Shown: positions 38,230 through 50,607, counted from the first letter of the stretch. The stretch: 64,000 nucleotides of DNA from Ulva prolifera (GCA_023078555.1 CM041198.1:9967836-10031835); one strand, 5' to 3'. Notes: generated from the sequence alone by a model not told the origin. Numbers and translations: made by a program.

Positions 38230-41200
38230 CTATTCTTCCATCGCTGCCTTGTCCACAAACTTTCCTGCGGGCCACTCGATGCCATGCTCTGCCAAAAGTG
38301 CCCTCATCCCTAGATTCTCCTTCACTGCTTCTTGATGCGTCACTCTTTCACATTCCAGCAGACGCTGGATCAGGAATGATGTCCTGCAAGTCAGCCAGAT
38401 CGGTGCCGGCTCACACAAGATATGCCTGCTAACCAGACATCGCATTGCCTCCTGTGAGAATTGTAAGCAGCCGAAGTCAAGTTAAACGGGCGCTTCCGGT
38501 CATCATGTCATCAACATGACTGCAGTAAATTCTCAAACCCTATGGAACGTACCCCATGATGGGCACTGACATTCGTTCATCGGGAAAAGACCAAATCTTG
38601 CAGCCCTGCCTGTCAAGCAAGCCCTCCCGTCGCATGTCTCCCTGCAGTACATGATTAATCATCCAAGAATGCACCACAGTTGAATTCCAGCATGAGTTTC
38701 ATTGATGCGCACCAGGAACGCACAAGCCTCTAATCTTGTGGCATGCTCAAGATCATCTGCAGAAGCAGGATTCGTGAAGGAAGCAAGCTGAGATTTATTT
38801 CCCTGCGTTTGCAGGGCCAAAGTACGTCTGGTGTGCAGTGGCCGAGTATGGCTGGAACACGCAAGAAAAGAGTACGGAGGACACCCCACCGAGATCAAGC
38901 TCGCGCGACGACATGTGGTCAACTGTGTCCATCTCGAATCCTTTTTTGCTAATTTCAAAGTCATCGATCATCTCCTTTGTGACATGACAGACATTGCTAG
39001 ATGCACCTGCCTGACCAGAGCAGTGTCGCTTAGCAGCTTGCGAATCGATGAGCCTGCATGTTGCAATCATATGAGTGGAGCAAATGGTCATTGTTGAAGA
39101 TCGCATGAGGTGTCAGAGCTTGAGCTGCATTTCATTCATCAAGAAAGCATACCCATACTCATGCAGTGGCAAACCTGCAGATTTTTCAGGGTCAGCTTCA
39201 TGGATGACTTTTGACAGAGATGGATGAAGGCCTAGGCCTGATCAATTCAGCCCTGGCCCATGACGATGGAGACAAATGGTAGAGGGTGCAATTCAGATGC
39301 ACAGCATACCTTTGCGTTTGACGACATACTTCCCTTTCATTGTGACAGCAAGGATGCATTCAGCAGGGTTGTTGCTCCAATCGACGTCCTCATGATCAGC
39401 CTCCCAGTCATAGTCAAACTCTTCATGGTCTTCATCTTCTGCATCATCAGCAGCAAGGGCCCGGATAGCCTTACGTTTGCTTGCACGTGAACCACCGCTC
39501 CTACCTGTCGCCTGCAAATGCTTGCACGATATCGGCTGCATGTGTGTGACTTGCATCATGGCTTTTTCAGGTGTAAGTCTATGTTCTAAGGCCTTCGCGC
39601 GTTCAGCCTGTCCGCTATCCTGGTGTTGTCAAATGGCACCTGCCCATATTTGCCTTTGCTGCCCAATGCATCTGGAAACCGTGCACTCTGTCGTAGACTC
39701 CTCAGCTGTCATCACCGAAGTTCACATTGTGTCCAAAATTGTGACTGGCCAGATATGGTCGCTTGCATGGCACCAACAGGATTCCCAATGAAGCGAACCT
39801 TCTTCTTTGAAGTGGCCTGCTTGTTCTTGGAATTCTGTGGGCAGGGACCGTCAGCATCATCCTTTGCAGATTCTCCTTTCTTTGAGTTTGTGGGTGGAAC
39901 GTTTCTTGCAATCTTTGTAGCAGCAGCTTGTGAATCAGGCAGTGCGGCTACACGTGCTTTGTCCTTCTCGGACTGCATGCATAAACATTATTTTGCCTTC
40001 TGGTCTTCATACATGCTTGCCTGAATAACAGTGTTACTGCCATAATCGCAGACCTGCTCCTGATATGGCTTCTTGTCGTCTTCGTCCAGGCCACGCCAGA
40101 TTTCTCCCAGCCGTCTTCCAACATCCGCAAAGCTCAGGTTCTCATCCGCTGCACAGCACATACAGGTACACCTATAAATGTACGTGATGTCACCTTATTG
40201 CAGGGAGTATGACAGTCTCTTGCCACATACTACAGTTCAGACATTTGTGTTAGAATTTAATAGACGTTCAACGGTATTCACAGCTCAATACCTTTTATCA
40301 CATCACGTTGCTCGCTGCAGAAGAACATGTAAGCACTCTTTGCCTGGGGTCTCCTTTTCGGCGGTGCGTTCTTTCCAGTTTCATCTGTTTTTGTTTTGGC
40401 ATCTTTCTTGGGCTTTCTGTCGGTGTTGATGAACTTTCCAGTAGATCTAAAGCTGCACGGGTCTGGCGGGCCGCTTGCCTGCTTTGCCTTGTGAGCAGCT
40501 TTCTTGACTGGTAGAGTGGATTTTGATGGCTTTTGTGAGTCGTTGCCTTTCCCTATGGTGGTTCCGGGGGTGGCTTGCTTGACTGTACCCTTGCACTTTG
40601 GATCATCTTGCGCATTATTGCCTTGTACTGTGGTGTGACCAATGGGAGCCGCATTTGTGTGTGCCTCAGTAGCGTCCTTGGCTTGTGTGACAAGGACGGA
40701 GTCGGTCATGTCTCCTGCATCGAGTCAATCAGCTGAAAAACACAATGGATGCGTATTCCTTCTATTAAAGTTTCTCATGCAGGCGTTGCGGAATCAAGAA
40801 CTTGATAGCTGATGCGGGCTTGCACCCTGAACGTCGGTCACAATGGTATGCCAACAATCCTACGCCAACAATTCGCTGCATATCAGAGGTGATCGTCAGG
40901 TGGGCATGCCATGATTACATTTATCTTCTGCAGGAGGCTTGACTCCATGCATTGTGCATGCACGCACCTGCATTTGGTTGTTCAGCGACTTGCTGCTTTG
41001 CTCCTGTTTCTTCCTTCTGTACAGCTTTCTTGGTCGGCTTCTTGAAGGTCGGCTTCAGCTTCCTCTCTCTGGCCTGGGGCGGCTGTTCAGCTTCCACGCC
41101 AGCCTCGACGGGGCTTAAGGTTGTCACTTCGTCCTCTGCCGTGTGTTCAGCCGGTGTTACAGCCGGCAAGTCTTCATGGGCGGCAGCATCGACAGCTTGA

Positions 41201-41355
41201 TCAGCTGCCTCCTCGTTTGAGGTCATCTCGGCATAAAAAACTCTATTATGCTCTTCTCCGGCTTTTGCCTCGGTGAGGCACGCCATAAACTGTGCTTCCT
41301 GGTCGTGTGCGGAAGGATCCGCATCAAGGCCCTGTTCATGATCTCGGTCCTGCAA
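38230..41355 (-). CDS. HMG-box chromatin protein with acidic and unassigned C-terminal parts
   Basis: Likely nuclear DNA-binding protein. On the minus strand: 41355-40921 is an acidic/Lys-rich leader (EEAADQAVDAAAHEDLPAVT; KPTFKKPTKKAVQ). 40709-40278 is a Lys/Pro-rich stretch leading into an HMG box (PPKRRPQAKSAYMFFCSEQR). The box continues at about 40150-40030 (ADENLSFADVGRRLGEIWRG, then LDEDDKKPYQEQV), split by an intron as often seen. Then come 39978-39770 (SEKDKARVAALPDSQ; NKQATSKKKVRF), 39540-39310 (DDAEDEDHEEFDYDWEADHE; ILAVTMKGKYVVKRKG), about 39225-39120 (SLSKVIHEADPEKSAGLPLH), about 39000-38880, 38810-38690, 38640-38560, and a last exon 38400-38230 ending VDKAAMEE. All are on one strand with intron-like gaps, but that they form one gene is inferred. 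The C-terminal half matches nothing I know. Confidence 0.6.
40683..40705 (-). repeat. Short segment resembling the start of the TTACAAGG repeats
   Basis: GTGACAAGGACGGAGTCGGTC (plus strand) resembles the first 20 nt of copies A-C and falls inside the HMG-box reading frame as MTDSVLVTQ. It may be chance or a remnant that became coding. Confidence 0.3.
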
Positions 41356-42187
41356 TATTCAAAATGCACGTTTGGAATGGCTAGAGAGACTGCAAACATA
41401 ATGATGCCGTCGCATATCGGATGGAGCGATAGTGCGCTGGCTTGTTCGATGGCGCAACACGGTGATCAAAAAATTCACTGGCAAGGCACGAAGCAATCAC
41501 AGGACACTCATTAGCAAACAAACATGCACAGCAATGGACTCGTTTCAATTCTGAATAGTGGACCGCCAGATCGTGCCCCCAAAGGTCCGGGGACACCTTG
41601 CCAAGAGAGTTTGTAGACAAGGTTCGACCCGCACACGCTGAAACTACCCTCGACTGCGTTGTCACAGAGATCTATTGAAATGCAGTCGCAGATTAAGATC
41701 CCGTTCTGGCGACAAAGAGGGTCGCAGCTTCGCGTACAACTACACTTCAAACACACGACAGGTGCCAGCATCCGTACGGAAGGAACGAAGGGGCGACCAG
41801 GCGCACATCAAACAATTCATCCTCCAACTCGTTGAATTCATCATCCACTTGTGACATATTGGTCGCAAGCGCAGCCACCTCGCGAGGGACTCGTCTTAAA
41901 TGTTTGAACCAGCTGCAGGCGACACACGGTGTAGATTTTTGAATTCAAGGAGACCAATGTATACAGCAGCAGCTCAGTACTGTAGAGAGCTAAAGTAGTG
42001 GACCAGCGATCTCGCATGTGCAGGCCGATCGATGAGGTTTCGTGCCTTGTATCTCGTGAGATATGCATCGTGAGATATGCATGCAAAACGGCTGTTCGAC
42101 AGCACCACAAGCCCGAGTTCCGACTCCTGACACAATGCAGCAAGCTAGTGTGAGACTGAGAGGACACTGAAACAGGTTGGTGTTGGG
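41356..42187. other. Spacer upstream of the HMG-box gene
   Basis: A short minus-strand frame near 41870-41760 (MSQVDDEFNELEDELFDVRL) could be a 5' exon of the HMG-box gene or a separate small ORF. Nothing else stands out apart from a 14-nt tandem repeat. Confidence 0.35.
42054..42081 (+). repeat. Tandem duplication of TCGTGAGATATGCA
   Basis: Two exact adjacent 14-nt copies, 42054-42067 and 42068-42081. Confidence 0.9.
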
Positions 42188-42192
42188 TTACA
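42188..42192 (-). terminator. TGTAA poly(A) signal of VPS37
   Basis: Minus-strand TGTAA 82 nt past the VPS37 stop. Confidence 0.55.
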
Positions 42193-42273
42193 ATGACTGG
42201 ACTGGAAACTTGACACACAATTGGCAGTTAGACAAGCAGTTCAACTCCACTATAGAGCTGCCTCACCGGCTAA

Positions 42274-43950
42274 TTATTTCTGCAAGTGTGTAGCAGCCTT
42301 GGATTTGATGTCAGCTTCGTGTAATGCTTGACGTTTTTGTTTGTAGCACGCAATTTTTGCACTAATCGCAGCTTGCGATAGCACATCACCTGCTCCCCTG
42401 GAAGTAATCTCCACTCTCTCTGATTCTCCTGTGTCCATATTTCTTGCTTCAGCCTGAAAGGTAGCCACTAGCGAATCAAGATCGACCTTGGACAGAACTG
42501 CGGCCTGCCTCGCAAGCAAGTCATCATGCTCCAGCATACTAGGCTCGACCTCTGCACTCTGAGTGACTCTTACCTGCTGCTCTGTGCCCTCGTACTCCTG
42601 TATACTATAGGAGTACTCACAAAAAATGCATCAATGCTGGCACAGATCAATCCAGCAAGTTTCAGTGATCTATCCGGAGAAAGACAACCCTACAGGGTCA
42701 TCTCCGGACAGCGAAAGTAGATATGATCAACAGGCACTATTAGTGCTCAAGCACGGACCAGCAAAGAATACCTGACAACAACCTGTGGTGATTCAGCTCA
42801 TACAACCTTCACAAGGCATAGTTGAACCAGATTGGACCATACCGCCATGAGGTCCTTATTCGACTGGGCTGCTTGCAAGTTGTCCTTGTGTGCTTGGATA
42901 TACTGTTTCCCAGACAATGTCTCTTTGAGCCATGTTTGTAGTTCTTGCGCAAATGCAGCCTGGTCAGTAATGAGCGTGCATAATTCTTCATCCTCCATGC
43001 CGTTCAGTTTCCCTTGAATTTGGATCCTCAAGCTTTCCCAAGAACTTGTGTCCCCTCCAGACTCGAAGCGAGGGTTAGGCCTAGGAGGAGTGGGCTCATT
43101 TGTCCTTTGCTGTGAAACATACTGCGAGCCACTGATGGCAACATATCCATCGAGCACCATCTGCTTCAGCGTCATTTTCCTCGCATGGTCTTGGATCGCC
43201 AGCACACCAGTCTCACTGTCCACCCATAGATGTGGTATTGCAGGTGACACTGTGATGATCGCGCTTGTCTGCAAATCAAAGCATCATCGGAAGCGATTCT
43301 CAGTACAAGGTAGTTGCATGCGGCAGCCATAATATTATGCATCCACCAAAATACTTGCATGAGCGGATGTTCAGAGATCCACGTGCTTCTTCAGAGCCTC
43401 TTCTGTGAAATGGCCGGTGCATTAGGGTGAACAGGCAAGCCCATGGATACTGATTTGCAGATGGTCACGCACTGTAGGATAGTCCAGTGGAACCTCAAGC
43501 TGTAAACTCACAGTTTGAACTCCGGATGCGGCATCAGCAAGGTACGGTAGAAGCACTGGCAGCTCCCACATCCTCCTGCATGATCATACACTGAAATGGA
43601 AATGATCCCTAACGTTGCGCGACAATTGTCCAGCCGTAGCGGCTGCCACCACTACTTCGGCTGAGTTTCAAAGCCGAGAACAGTGAGTGGGGTGCATCTT
43701 AATTCGTTGAACGGTGGGTGTGCGAGCTTTCGTCACACCGATCTGCGCAGCGATTGATGTGTACTGCAGCGAGTGTACGTACTGCATCTTGGACGACAGC
43801 ATACCTTTGTGGATCCCTGCTTACACAATCCGGAACATCCCTCCTCAACTCAGCGATTTCCCTTGCGCGTTCTCCAGTCGCAGAACTACCGTCGCTGCCA
43901 AGTCCGCTGCCCGGGTAGGAAGCAGATGGATACCGGATGCGGTCGGCCAT
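42274..43950 (-). CDS. VPS37: ESCRT-I subunit VPS37-like (UEV-like plus Mod(r) domain)
   Basis: Endosomal sorting protein. Minus strand: the start exon at 43950 reads MADRIRYPSASYPGSGLGSD then REIAELRRDVPDCVSRDPQR. An exon around 43560-43430 (VLLPYLADAASGVQTVSLQL then EVPLDYPT) and one at 43274-about 42840 (AIITVSPAIPHLWVDSETGV) form a UEV-like fold resembling the N-terminus of VPS37A. The latter exon continues through a Pro/Ser linker into EELCTLITDQAAFAQELQTW. The last exon (42537-42274) is SLVATFQAEARNMDTGESER, then AAISAKIACYKQKRQALHEA, the second half of the Mod(r) coiled-coil domain, ending HLQK. Each match is weak alone, but order and length fit VPS37A. Confidence 0.68.
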
Positions 43951-44425
43951 GCCTCCAGTACGCTAAAAAGCTTTCAGCGCAGCTCTTCGAGCCCAGATTA
44001 TGTTATGCCGGTGCAGTCTGGCTCTACGCACTCAACACTGTACCGATTTTCTATGTCTGTCCGATGGTGATGAGACAGCGACAGATGGAATCAGATGAGC
44101 GTGCGCGCAGCAACATCACAGGCGTTTGCATGTGCGGATGAGATAGTCTTGGTCGTCCTTACCCTGCTGGGTGAAGCAGGTTCGTGTTATGTGCATAAAA
44201 CAGGTGGCGCACCTGGCCACAACCAGTGACCATGCAGACTGAGTCGAGCGTTCAGGGCGATCATGCAGGCTAGACAACAGGTGCAACTAGCCATACAGTA
44301 AGTAGACGTGTCGGGATCCTTAATATGGACATTTCGAAACACAATGGCCAAGTGTCATGGACGGCATGCTACCCGTCGATCAGGCATGGACAGTAACAGC
44401 GCCCTGTGAACGCGCAAATTGACCA

Positions 44426-46439
44426 ATGGCCATGACAGCTCCTTTCAGCTGCTTTCGGCATCAAGGGCCATCCAGGCGACACCGAGCGTGGCCATGCCAT
44501 GCCAGGCCTGACACTGCCCCAGCCACGCCTGAATCTTCTCGCGGCAAGCAATTGAAGAAAGCTTTAACGCTATCCACTGCTATCAGCTTTGCATCTCTTT
44601 TCGATGTGTCTCCTGCAAGGGCACATGGCATGCACTGCAACACGCAATGGGTGCCCAGACGGCATTACAGAGGACTGAAGGAGGAGCGGCGACCGCCAAA
44701 ATTCAAGGTGCAGCTTGCAAGCAATGTTGCTTGCAGTCTGTTCTCCAGTGTACAATATAAGTGTCTTGTACCTGCTGAACAGCTGACATTCCGCCGATTA
44801 AATTGCAGAGGGTCGACCTCGATGCGCAAGAGGAAGCTAGCACTGGTGTAACAGGTACACTTATTCATGTTACCAAGGCCCTTCAGGAGAAGTTTTCGTC
44901 TGAGGAAGAAGGGGTGAGTGGATCTCGGAGTCTGGCTTGCATCTGTCCGCATTCTGACGTCACCCTGACACCCTGTTTCATGGTGCAGTTTACACTACGT
45001 GCCACAGGAAGCAGCCGCTCCGGGCAGGTGACTCTGCCAGGAATGAATTCTGCAGTTGCGATGCCGCAGTCACCAAAAGCAGCAGGCGCAACACCTGTAT
45101 GGGTCCCAATCGTGGCAGCTACACTGTTCGCTGTGATTGCATTCTGGAGCAAGATCCGGGATTTTTTCATGAACCAAGGGAGGCGACCATCCGGAAAATG
45201 GGTCAGAGATAGGTCTTTGGGTGGCAAGATGGTGTTCATTGCAGATGACATTGTTCCCAGCACCTCTCGCAAACCCTCAGGGGCATCTGCATTGCCCGAT
45301 GCGAATGCAGCAGATGGAATGCTGTCTTCACAACGCCTGTCAAATGCCAGCCAGTCGAGTTGGGTAAGATAATTTCTGCTGCTGGTTGCCACCTAATTGA
45401 GCAGTCTTGTTGCCTTGACCTAGGAGCTGTGGTATTGTCTGTTCAAGGCTGCATTGGTTTGCAGGGTACCAGCGTCGAATCAACCAGGCCTTCATGGTGG
45501 GTCTACACACCTCCATTGCCACTGCCAGAAGCAACGAAGCTAGAATACCGCAAACGAGCGAAAAGGGTTCTGAAGCAGCTCGAAAACCAGAAGCTGGTGG
45601 ACGGCAAAGACTACGATCCTCTGGCGCTGATACAACTGTTCAAGGCTTGCAGGGTGGGCAGCGTTGCGAGTCAAAACTACTGGATGCTGGATCGTGTTAT
45701 TGCTCTCGTTTGACGTAGATGTATTTCTCGTGAAAGCCATGTATTCGTTCCAGGTGCCACTGCATGCAGGACGGAGGAACAGATGTGGCGTCCTCGGTGG
45801 CAACAGAGGCAGGTAGAGAAGCAATATTCCGGCAGGGCATAAGCAGTACAATCAAGGTAACTGCAGACGGATCTGGAGTTGCCGCCAGTGCACTGGCACG
45901 GTCGTTCAAACCAAGGGACTTTGTCTGTGGCCTCGCAATCGCCTTGGGTGTCAGCGAAGCACGTGCAATCAAGATGGTGCATGCAGTCATTGCGGCCGAT
46001 GCAAGGGGGAGGCTTCTTGACGTATCTGCCAGCCGGCGGAAAGGCGAGCTGCAGGATGCAGCAGCAGGTATTCAAGCCTTGGTCCGCATCCTTGAGGCCT
46101 TCCCGCTGCCCACCTCGGCAGCAGAAGCATCACTGGTCGGTGCTGCGTTAAGGGACAAAATCACTTTGGCGGAAACAGAAGACCTACTCAAACAGTTGGT
46201 GTGCCTCAAAAAGTCTGTGCATTCAATAATCCTGCTCTTTTCAGCATGTGGTGGGGTCAGATTGGTCGTGGCTACCAGATTCCTGGCTTAGAAGTGTGTT
46301 GTTATTCTGCCATGCTCTGCAGGCTTTCGATGCACCAGAGATGATGGAGCTGTTCACGGTCATGCTTGGATTTGATGTAGAATTGACTCTGCCAATGCTT
46401 GAACAGTACATTGCAAGCTCGAAGGGCAACAATCAATGA
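44426..46439 (+). CDS. Plastid membrane protein of unknown function (green lineage)
   Basis: The N-terminus at 44426 is Arg/Ser/Pro-rich, followed by LTLSTAISFASLFDVSPARA, which looks like a transit plus thylakoid-transfer signal with an Ala-Arg-Ala cleavage site. Later exons: 44808-44913 (VDLDAQEEASTGVTGTLIHV); 44989-45363, with one membrane helix (VWVPIVAATLFAVIAFWSKI) followed by GRRPSGKWVRDRSLGGKMVF; 45465-45680 (PSWWVYTPPLPLPEATKLEY, then RKRAKRVLKQLENQKLVDGK, a helical hairpin); 45790-46200, a helical repeat-like region; and 46322-46439 (FDAPEMMELFTVMLGFDVEL) ending SSKGNNQ. The pattern resembles uncharacterised plant plastid proteins that I cannot name. It diverges from VPS37 across a spacer of about 475 nt. 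Confidence 0.6.
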
Positions 46440-46679
46440 GGTCATGATATCCACTCAGATGAGTTCTGCTTCTGGCAGCAGGCCGATGATCTTGTAGGTA
46501 TTAATCTGGGTGAGCAATCAATGAGCACTAAACAAAGCTGGCGAAGCCACTATTTGCCTTATGCAAGACTTGAAGACAAAGCATGAAGCAAGACGGTCTG
46601 TCGATTGTCACCGGACGTGATGCGTCCAGAGCTGTGGTCAATCGATGATAGTAGAGATGCGGTGGATCAACCCTGCAGT

Positions 46680-47561
46680 TCATTCGTCATCCACATCAAA
46701 GCCGGGGATGTACAGCAGCTGCACATCAAATATGACTGGGCTTGCAGGTGGTATACGCGCCCTGCCAGCAGCTGCAGGCAGACCTTTGGGGAATGCTAGA
46801 TCCCCAGGAATGTACAGGCGCCGAACGCCCCCGGTCTTCATTGTTTTCATGCCTTCGTCCAAACCAGGAATAACGGACCCTACCCCATATCTACATGCAA
46901 GAAGAGCCAAATGTGAAAACTCTTGCTGGGTTTTTTAACTTGGCCCTAATTTGTGAAATGACTGGCACACCTGATGTCATAAGGGGCACCTTTGTCGATC
47001 GAACTGTCAAAAGCTCGACCCTCTGGATTCATGGCCACGTAGTTCACTGTTACTTGGTACCCAGTGACGGGCTTGGCTCCTGTGCCGGTCACAACATCTA
47101 CATACTCCAAGCCCGATGGCAATTTCACGCGCTCTGGCAGAGCCGCCACGCAATCAGCGTCACACAGGGCACTCGTTATGGGGCCGATGGGCTTCTTAGC
47201 TTTCGTGTCCGCAGCTGTAGCCTCTTTGCTGCAGGGGTACAACTCGTAAGCACAGATGCACGCATGCCTCGCATAAGGATGCCGGGCTGCAGCCAGCTAC
47301 CTGGCGTTCACAATCGGCTACAGAGATGCATGCCACTCTTACACACTGTGTACAATTTGACCATCTGTCAGATCGAGTTGAGCACGGGGCGTACGTGAAA
47401 GAGAGAGCGACGCTTGCAGTCGTTGTTGCTAGCAGACTACGTCGAGCAATGTGGGGCGCTGCTCCCATCACGACTGCACACGAACAGCATTGTACTTGGA
47501 TATCATTCATGGATGAAGTCTCTGTGCGTTGAACACATAGAATTTGCCAGGAAAAATGCAC
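46680..47561 (-). CDS. FKBP-type peptidyl-prolyl isomerase, thylakoid lumen
   Basis: Immunophilin predicted to act in the thylakoid lumen. Minus strand: the first exon contains HIARRSLLATTTASVALSF, a twin-Arg followed by a hydrophobic stretch, fitting Tat-dependent lumenal import. The second exon (about 47240-46965) has LPSGLEYVDVVTGTGAKPVT, then GYQVTVNYVAMNPEGRAFDS, the FKBP beta sheet with the conserved Val-x-Tyr and Phe-Asp-Ser. The third exon (about 46890-46680) has VIPGLDEGMKTMKTGGVRRL then YIPGDLAF, and PPASPVIFDVQLL at the end. Some isomerase active-site aromatics are replaced, as in many plant lumenal FKBPs, so catalytic activity is uncertain. It is convergent with the upstream plastid-protein gene. 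Confidence 0.85.
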
Positions 47562-48438
47562 CGAGTGTGATTAAGAGTGCCCAGTTCTTTCTACTGGCAC
47601 GCTTGTGGCAGAGAACTCAGCAACACCTGAACCCTGTTACGTTGCCACATCGCCCATAGCCTAATGACGCGCGCTCATTGAAACAAGACGTTGACACAGC
47701 ACATGTATTGAGCGAACTATACCTCTGGAGCGTCGTGGAGCTGTGCATCCGGCCTTGAAAGTTGTGATTCTCTGCGACTCGCATCCACCACAATTAGTGC
47801 CCACACCTTGCATGCACGGGTGGCTTGCAAGCAAGAGCGCGAGCATACCATGTTTGAGACTTACACAAACGTCTACAGCCTTGTGGGCATGTAAGAAAAT
47901 GCTCAGGATGAGTCCCTGCTGTTTGCAGACCCGTGACGGTGTATACACCGCAATCGCGACTCGTTATTGTCGTTTGCCAAGAGTCAGTGACGAGCAAAAA
48001 TACGATGTGACTAGTTCGGTCAGGATTCGGGCCCCACCATACCGAGAACGCAAGTAAAACAACAACGTCAGGCAGGACGCGGAACTACAACATGTCTACG
48101 AGTGCACCAGTCCCGATGCGATCACCGCGGTGATACACAGCGTGGTCAGCACATTTTCACTAGTGAAGCTTGCCTCAAGAGGGTAGCACCGCACGGACTT
48201 CATGCAGCGGCCAAGCCAACGACGGCTGCAGCGACAATGGCAGTGATGGTCGGGACTAAAATCAAGTTCGCTTTGCACCAGGGAACACCTAATGTATGAC
48301 GTTCCCCGAATATTTTGGCTGATTGCGCGGTGATCATCGTAAACCACTTCGAAAACGCCCGCACCATCAGGCGCGTTGCAGGGCGGGTGTCCACGTAGCA
48401 AGCCAGTCGGCTGGCGACAGAATTGCACCAACCGAAAC
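47562..48438. other. Divergent spacer, no recognised gene
   Basis: Upstream regions of the FKBP gene (-) and the zinc-knuckle gene (+). Frames on both strands are short and unmatched. Confidence 0.4.
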
Positions 48439-50607
48439 ATGGAAAGCATCGGACAAGTTGCAGACGTGGAACGCCTCAAACATGTGAGTCCTCGCAACTC
48501 TCTCGCGGCCCTGAGCACCCGTTGTCATGTATACTCCAGCAAGTTGATAACACCAAGAATCGCTTTTGTGCCCGCGTTATCAGTCAGTGTGGTGGACCAT
48601 GTAGATTGTGCGTTGGTTCAGCTTATGCATCCTGTTACTTGCTGCAGCGAAAGGTGCCTCGGGGCAGGAACGCCGAGTCCTCTGAGGGTGATGCTGCATC
48701 AGAAGATTTCAAGAAGGCTGCTTCACATGCACCTGATATCCAGGACGAAGCTGTGGTAGATGGTGCCGATTGTTTTGCCGATGGAAAGTCTAACAGGGAA
48801 GGTGAAGATGACGATGGCAGCAAAGGCATGTTGTACAGCGATGAAGACGAGGATTCTCTGGAGTCCAACGTGGGATCTGACCTGTTGACGAATGTGGAAG
48901 GTCAAATTGACAGCCTGTGCAACACGAGGCCGATACTGACTGGGGTAGAAATTGTCGAAGATGACGCTACTGAAAATGTCGGTATGAAAAATGTTGCCAA
49001 GCTGCTTCGAAGAAAGCGATACCATGATGACGACATATCGCAGCCCGCCACAGCACCAAGGATTAGTATGTCCAGGTGTGTGTTATGACATTCATCTATT
49101 CTGTGCACCACTTGCTACCAGTCACATTTCTTGACGAGCCCGTGTGTCAACTCACAGGTGTTTCAGATGTTTGCTTCCTGGGCATTTGGCTCGTGATTGT
49201 CCCAATCCGGCAAAACAAAAACCTTGCGCAAGTTGCGCCGGGTATGGCCACCTCCAAGCACGATGTCCCAAGAGTGCGCTTTGTGCCATTTGGCTCGTGT
49301 ACATGGCAAAATTCACAACCAAAATTTGCTTGCGCTCTGTGCTATAGTCTGGACTTACCTGCTATATGCGTGACCCCTCAAATAGTCCGCGCAGCATTCT
49401 TGCTCCTGAAGCGTGAACCTCTGCTTATTCGTTACAGGCTTCTGCTTCCGCTGCAATGGCTTTGGGCATGTTCTCGCTGATTGCCATGAAGACGAGGCAC
49501 CGAAGCATGGACGAGTGTGTGTTCGGTGTGGGAAGCAGGAGTGCTCGGCGTCCGGAGGCATGGACTGGTTCCGGGTGCATCGCGGGTGCCGCGAACTGTA
49601 TTCCCAGAGTGATCTAAGACATGTCCGGTGCTTTGTGTGTGGTCAGCAGGGGCATTTTTGTTGTGAAGATAGTCCTCTGGTGCGGCCTGCAACCTATCTA
49701 GCATGCGTTGCATGCTGTCCTACTTGCTGCAGTATGTACAAGCTGTGCTTGCCCTAGCTATGGCAACCCGATCATTTTGACGCAGGAACCAGCTTATCCA
49801 ACTTGCTGTTTGTGTGGCCGCAAGGGTCACACCGGCATCCTTGACTCCTGCCCCGACCCTCTACCGCCCTTCCTGAGCGCAGAGGCCAACCAGGCACAGC
49901 GCCTCCGAGAGCCATCCTCGCGACCACAACATGCACGCAGTGGGGGCTATGATCGCAGCGGCCGTCCGCATGACAACAATGTCGGACGCCAGCCCCGGAC
50001 AGGGCCTATGCGTCTGGACACGGGAAGGGATGGGTCAGGCTATCATATCCGTCAAAGTCAGCACGACTCAAGGCGATACCTGCAATGTGGGAGGGCAGCG
50101 GCTGAACCGGCCCAATTGGCCATGCGGGCTGCCGCCGGCGACCGGTATGGACCGCAGAGGTACGGGTACAGCCCTGCAGACCCACCACCAGGAGCCCAGA
50201 CCTCAGCCCACACTGAAAGCCGTCAACGTCGCTTGCATGAGGCCCCACCCGGCCAGTATCGTGGTCATGCACATGGTGATGCACTTCATGTTGCGGCCGC
50301 CCATCCACCACCTGATGTGATCGCATATGGCAACCGCACTGTGGCTGGCGGTCGCAACGACGGCGGATTTCGTGGACAGGGCGATGCTCACATGCAAGGC
50401 GGGCGTACGGTGATGATTCAAGGAGCGCAACCATGGCAGCTACAGCAGCATGATATTTCAGCTCAACGATATCATCCAGGATCACCCGGGGGGCAAGTGC
50501 AGTATCAGCACACACATGCCGTCCAGCCACAGTATGTAGCACGAAGTGACGCCACATACTATACGTCGAATGCAAATGGCCAAGGCACACACAGGCGATG
50601 GATGTGA
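48439..50607 (+). CDS. Multi-zinc-knuckle (CCHC) protein, Air1/2-like
   Basis: Five exons, 48439-48483, 48648-49075, 49158-49282, 49438-49679 and 49786-50607, join in frame to 553 aa. After an acidic N-terminal region (LYSDEDEDSLESNVGSDL; LLRRKRYHDDD) come tandem zinc knuckles: CFRCLLPGHLARDC, CASCAGYGHLQARC, CFRCNGFGHVLADC, a longer Cys-rich unit (CVRCGKQECSASGG...C), CFVCGQQGHF, and CCLCGRKGHTGILDSC. The order resembles the Air1/Air2 subunit of the TRAMP complex, which feeds nuclear RNA to the exosome, though plants have related proteins of other function. The C-terminal 250 residues are Gly/Gln/Arg/His-rich and disordered, with no domain. The role is inferred; the knuckles are seen directly. 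Confidence 0.82.

Noticed and set aside
49144-49780. Zinc knuckles as part of a retroelement gag
   Set aside because: No capsid, protease, reverse transcriptase or terminal repeats nearby; the knuckles form a multi-exon host gene.
50006-50590. 194-codon minus-strand frame
   Set aside because: Antisense to the disordered tail of the zinc-knuckle gene, no supporting motif.
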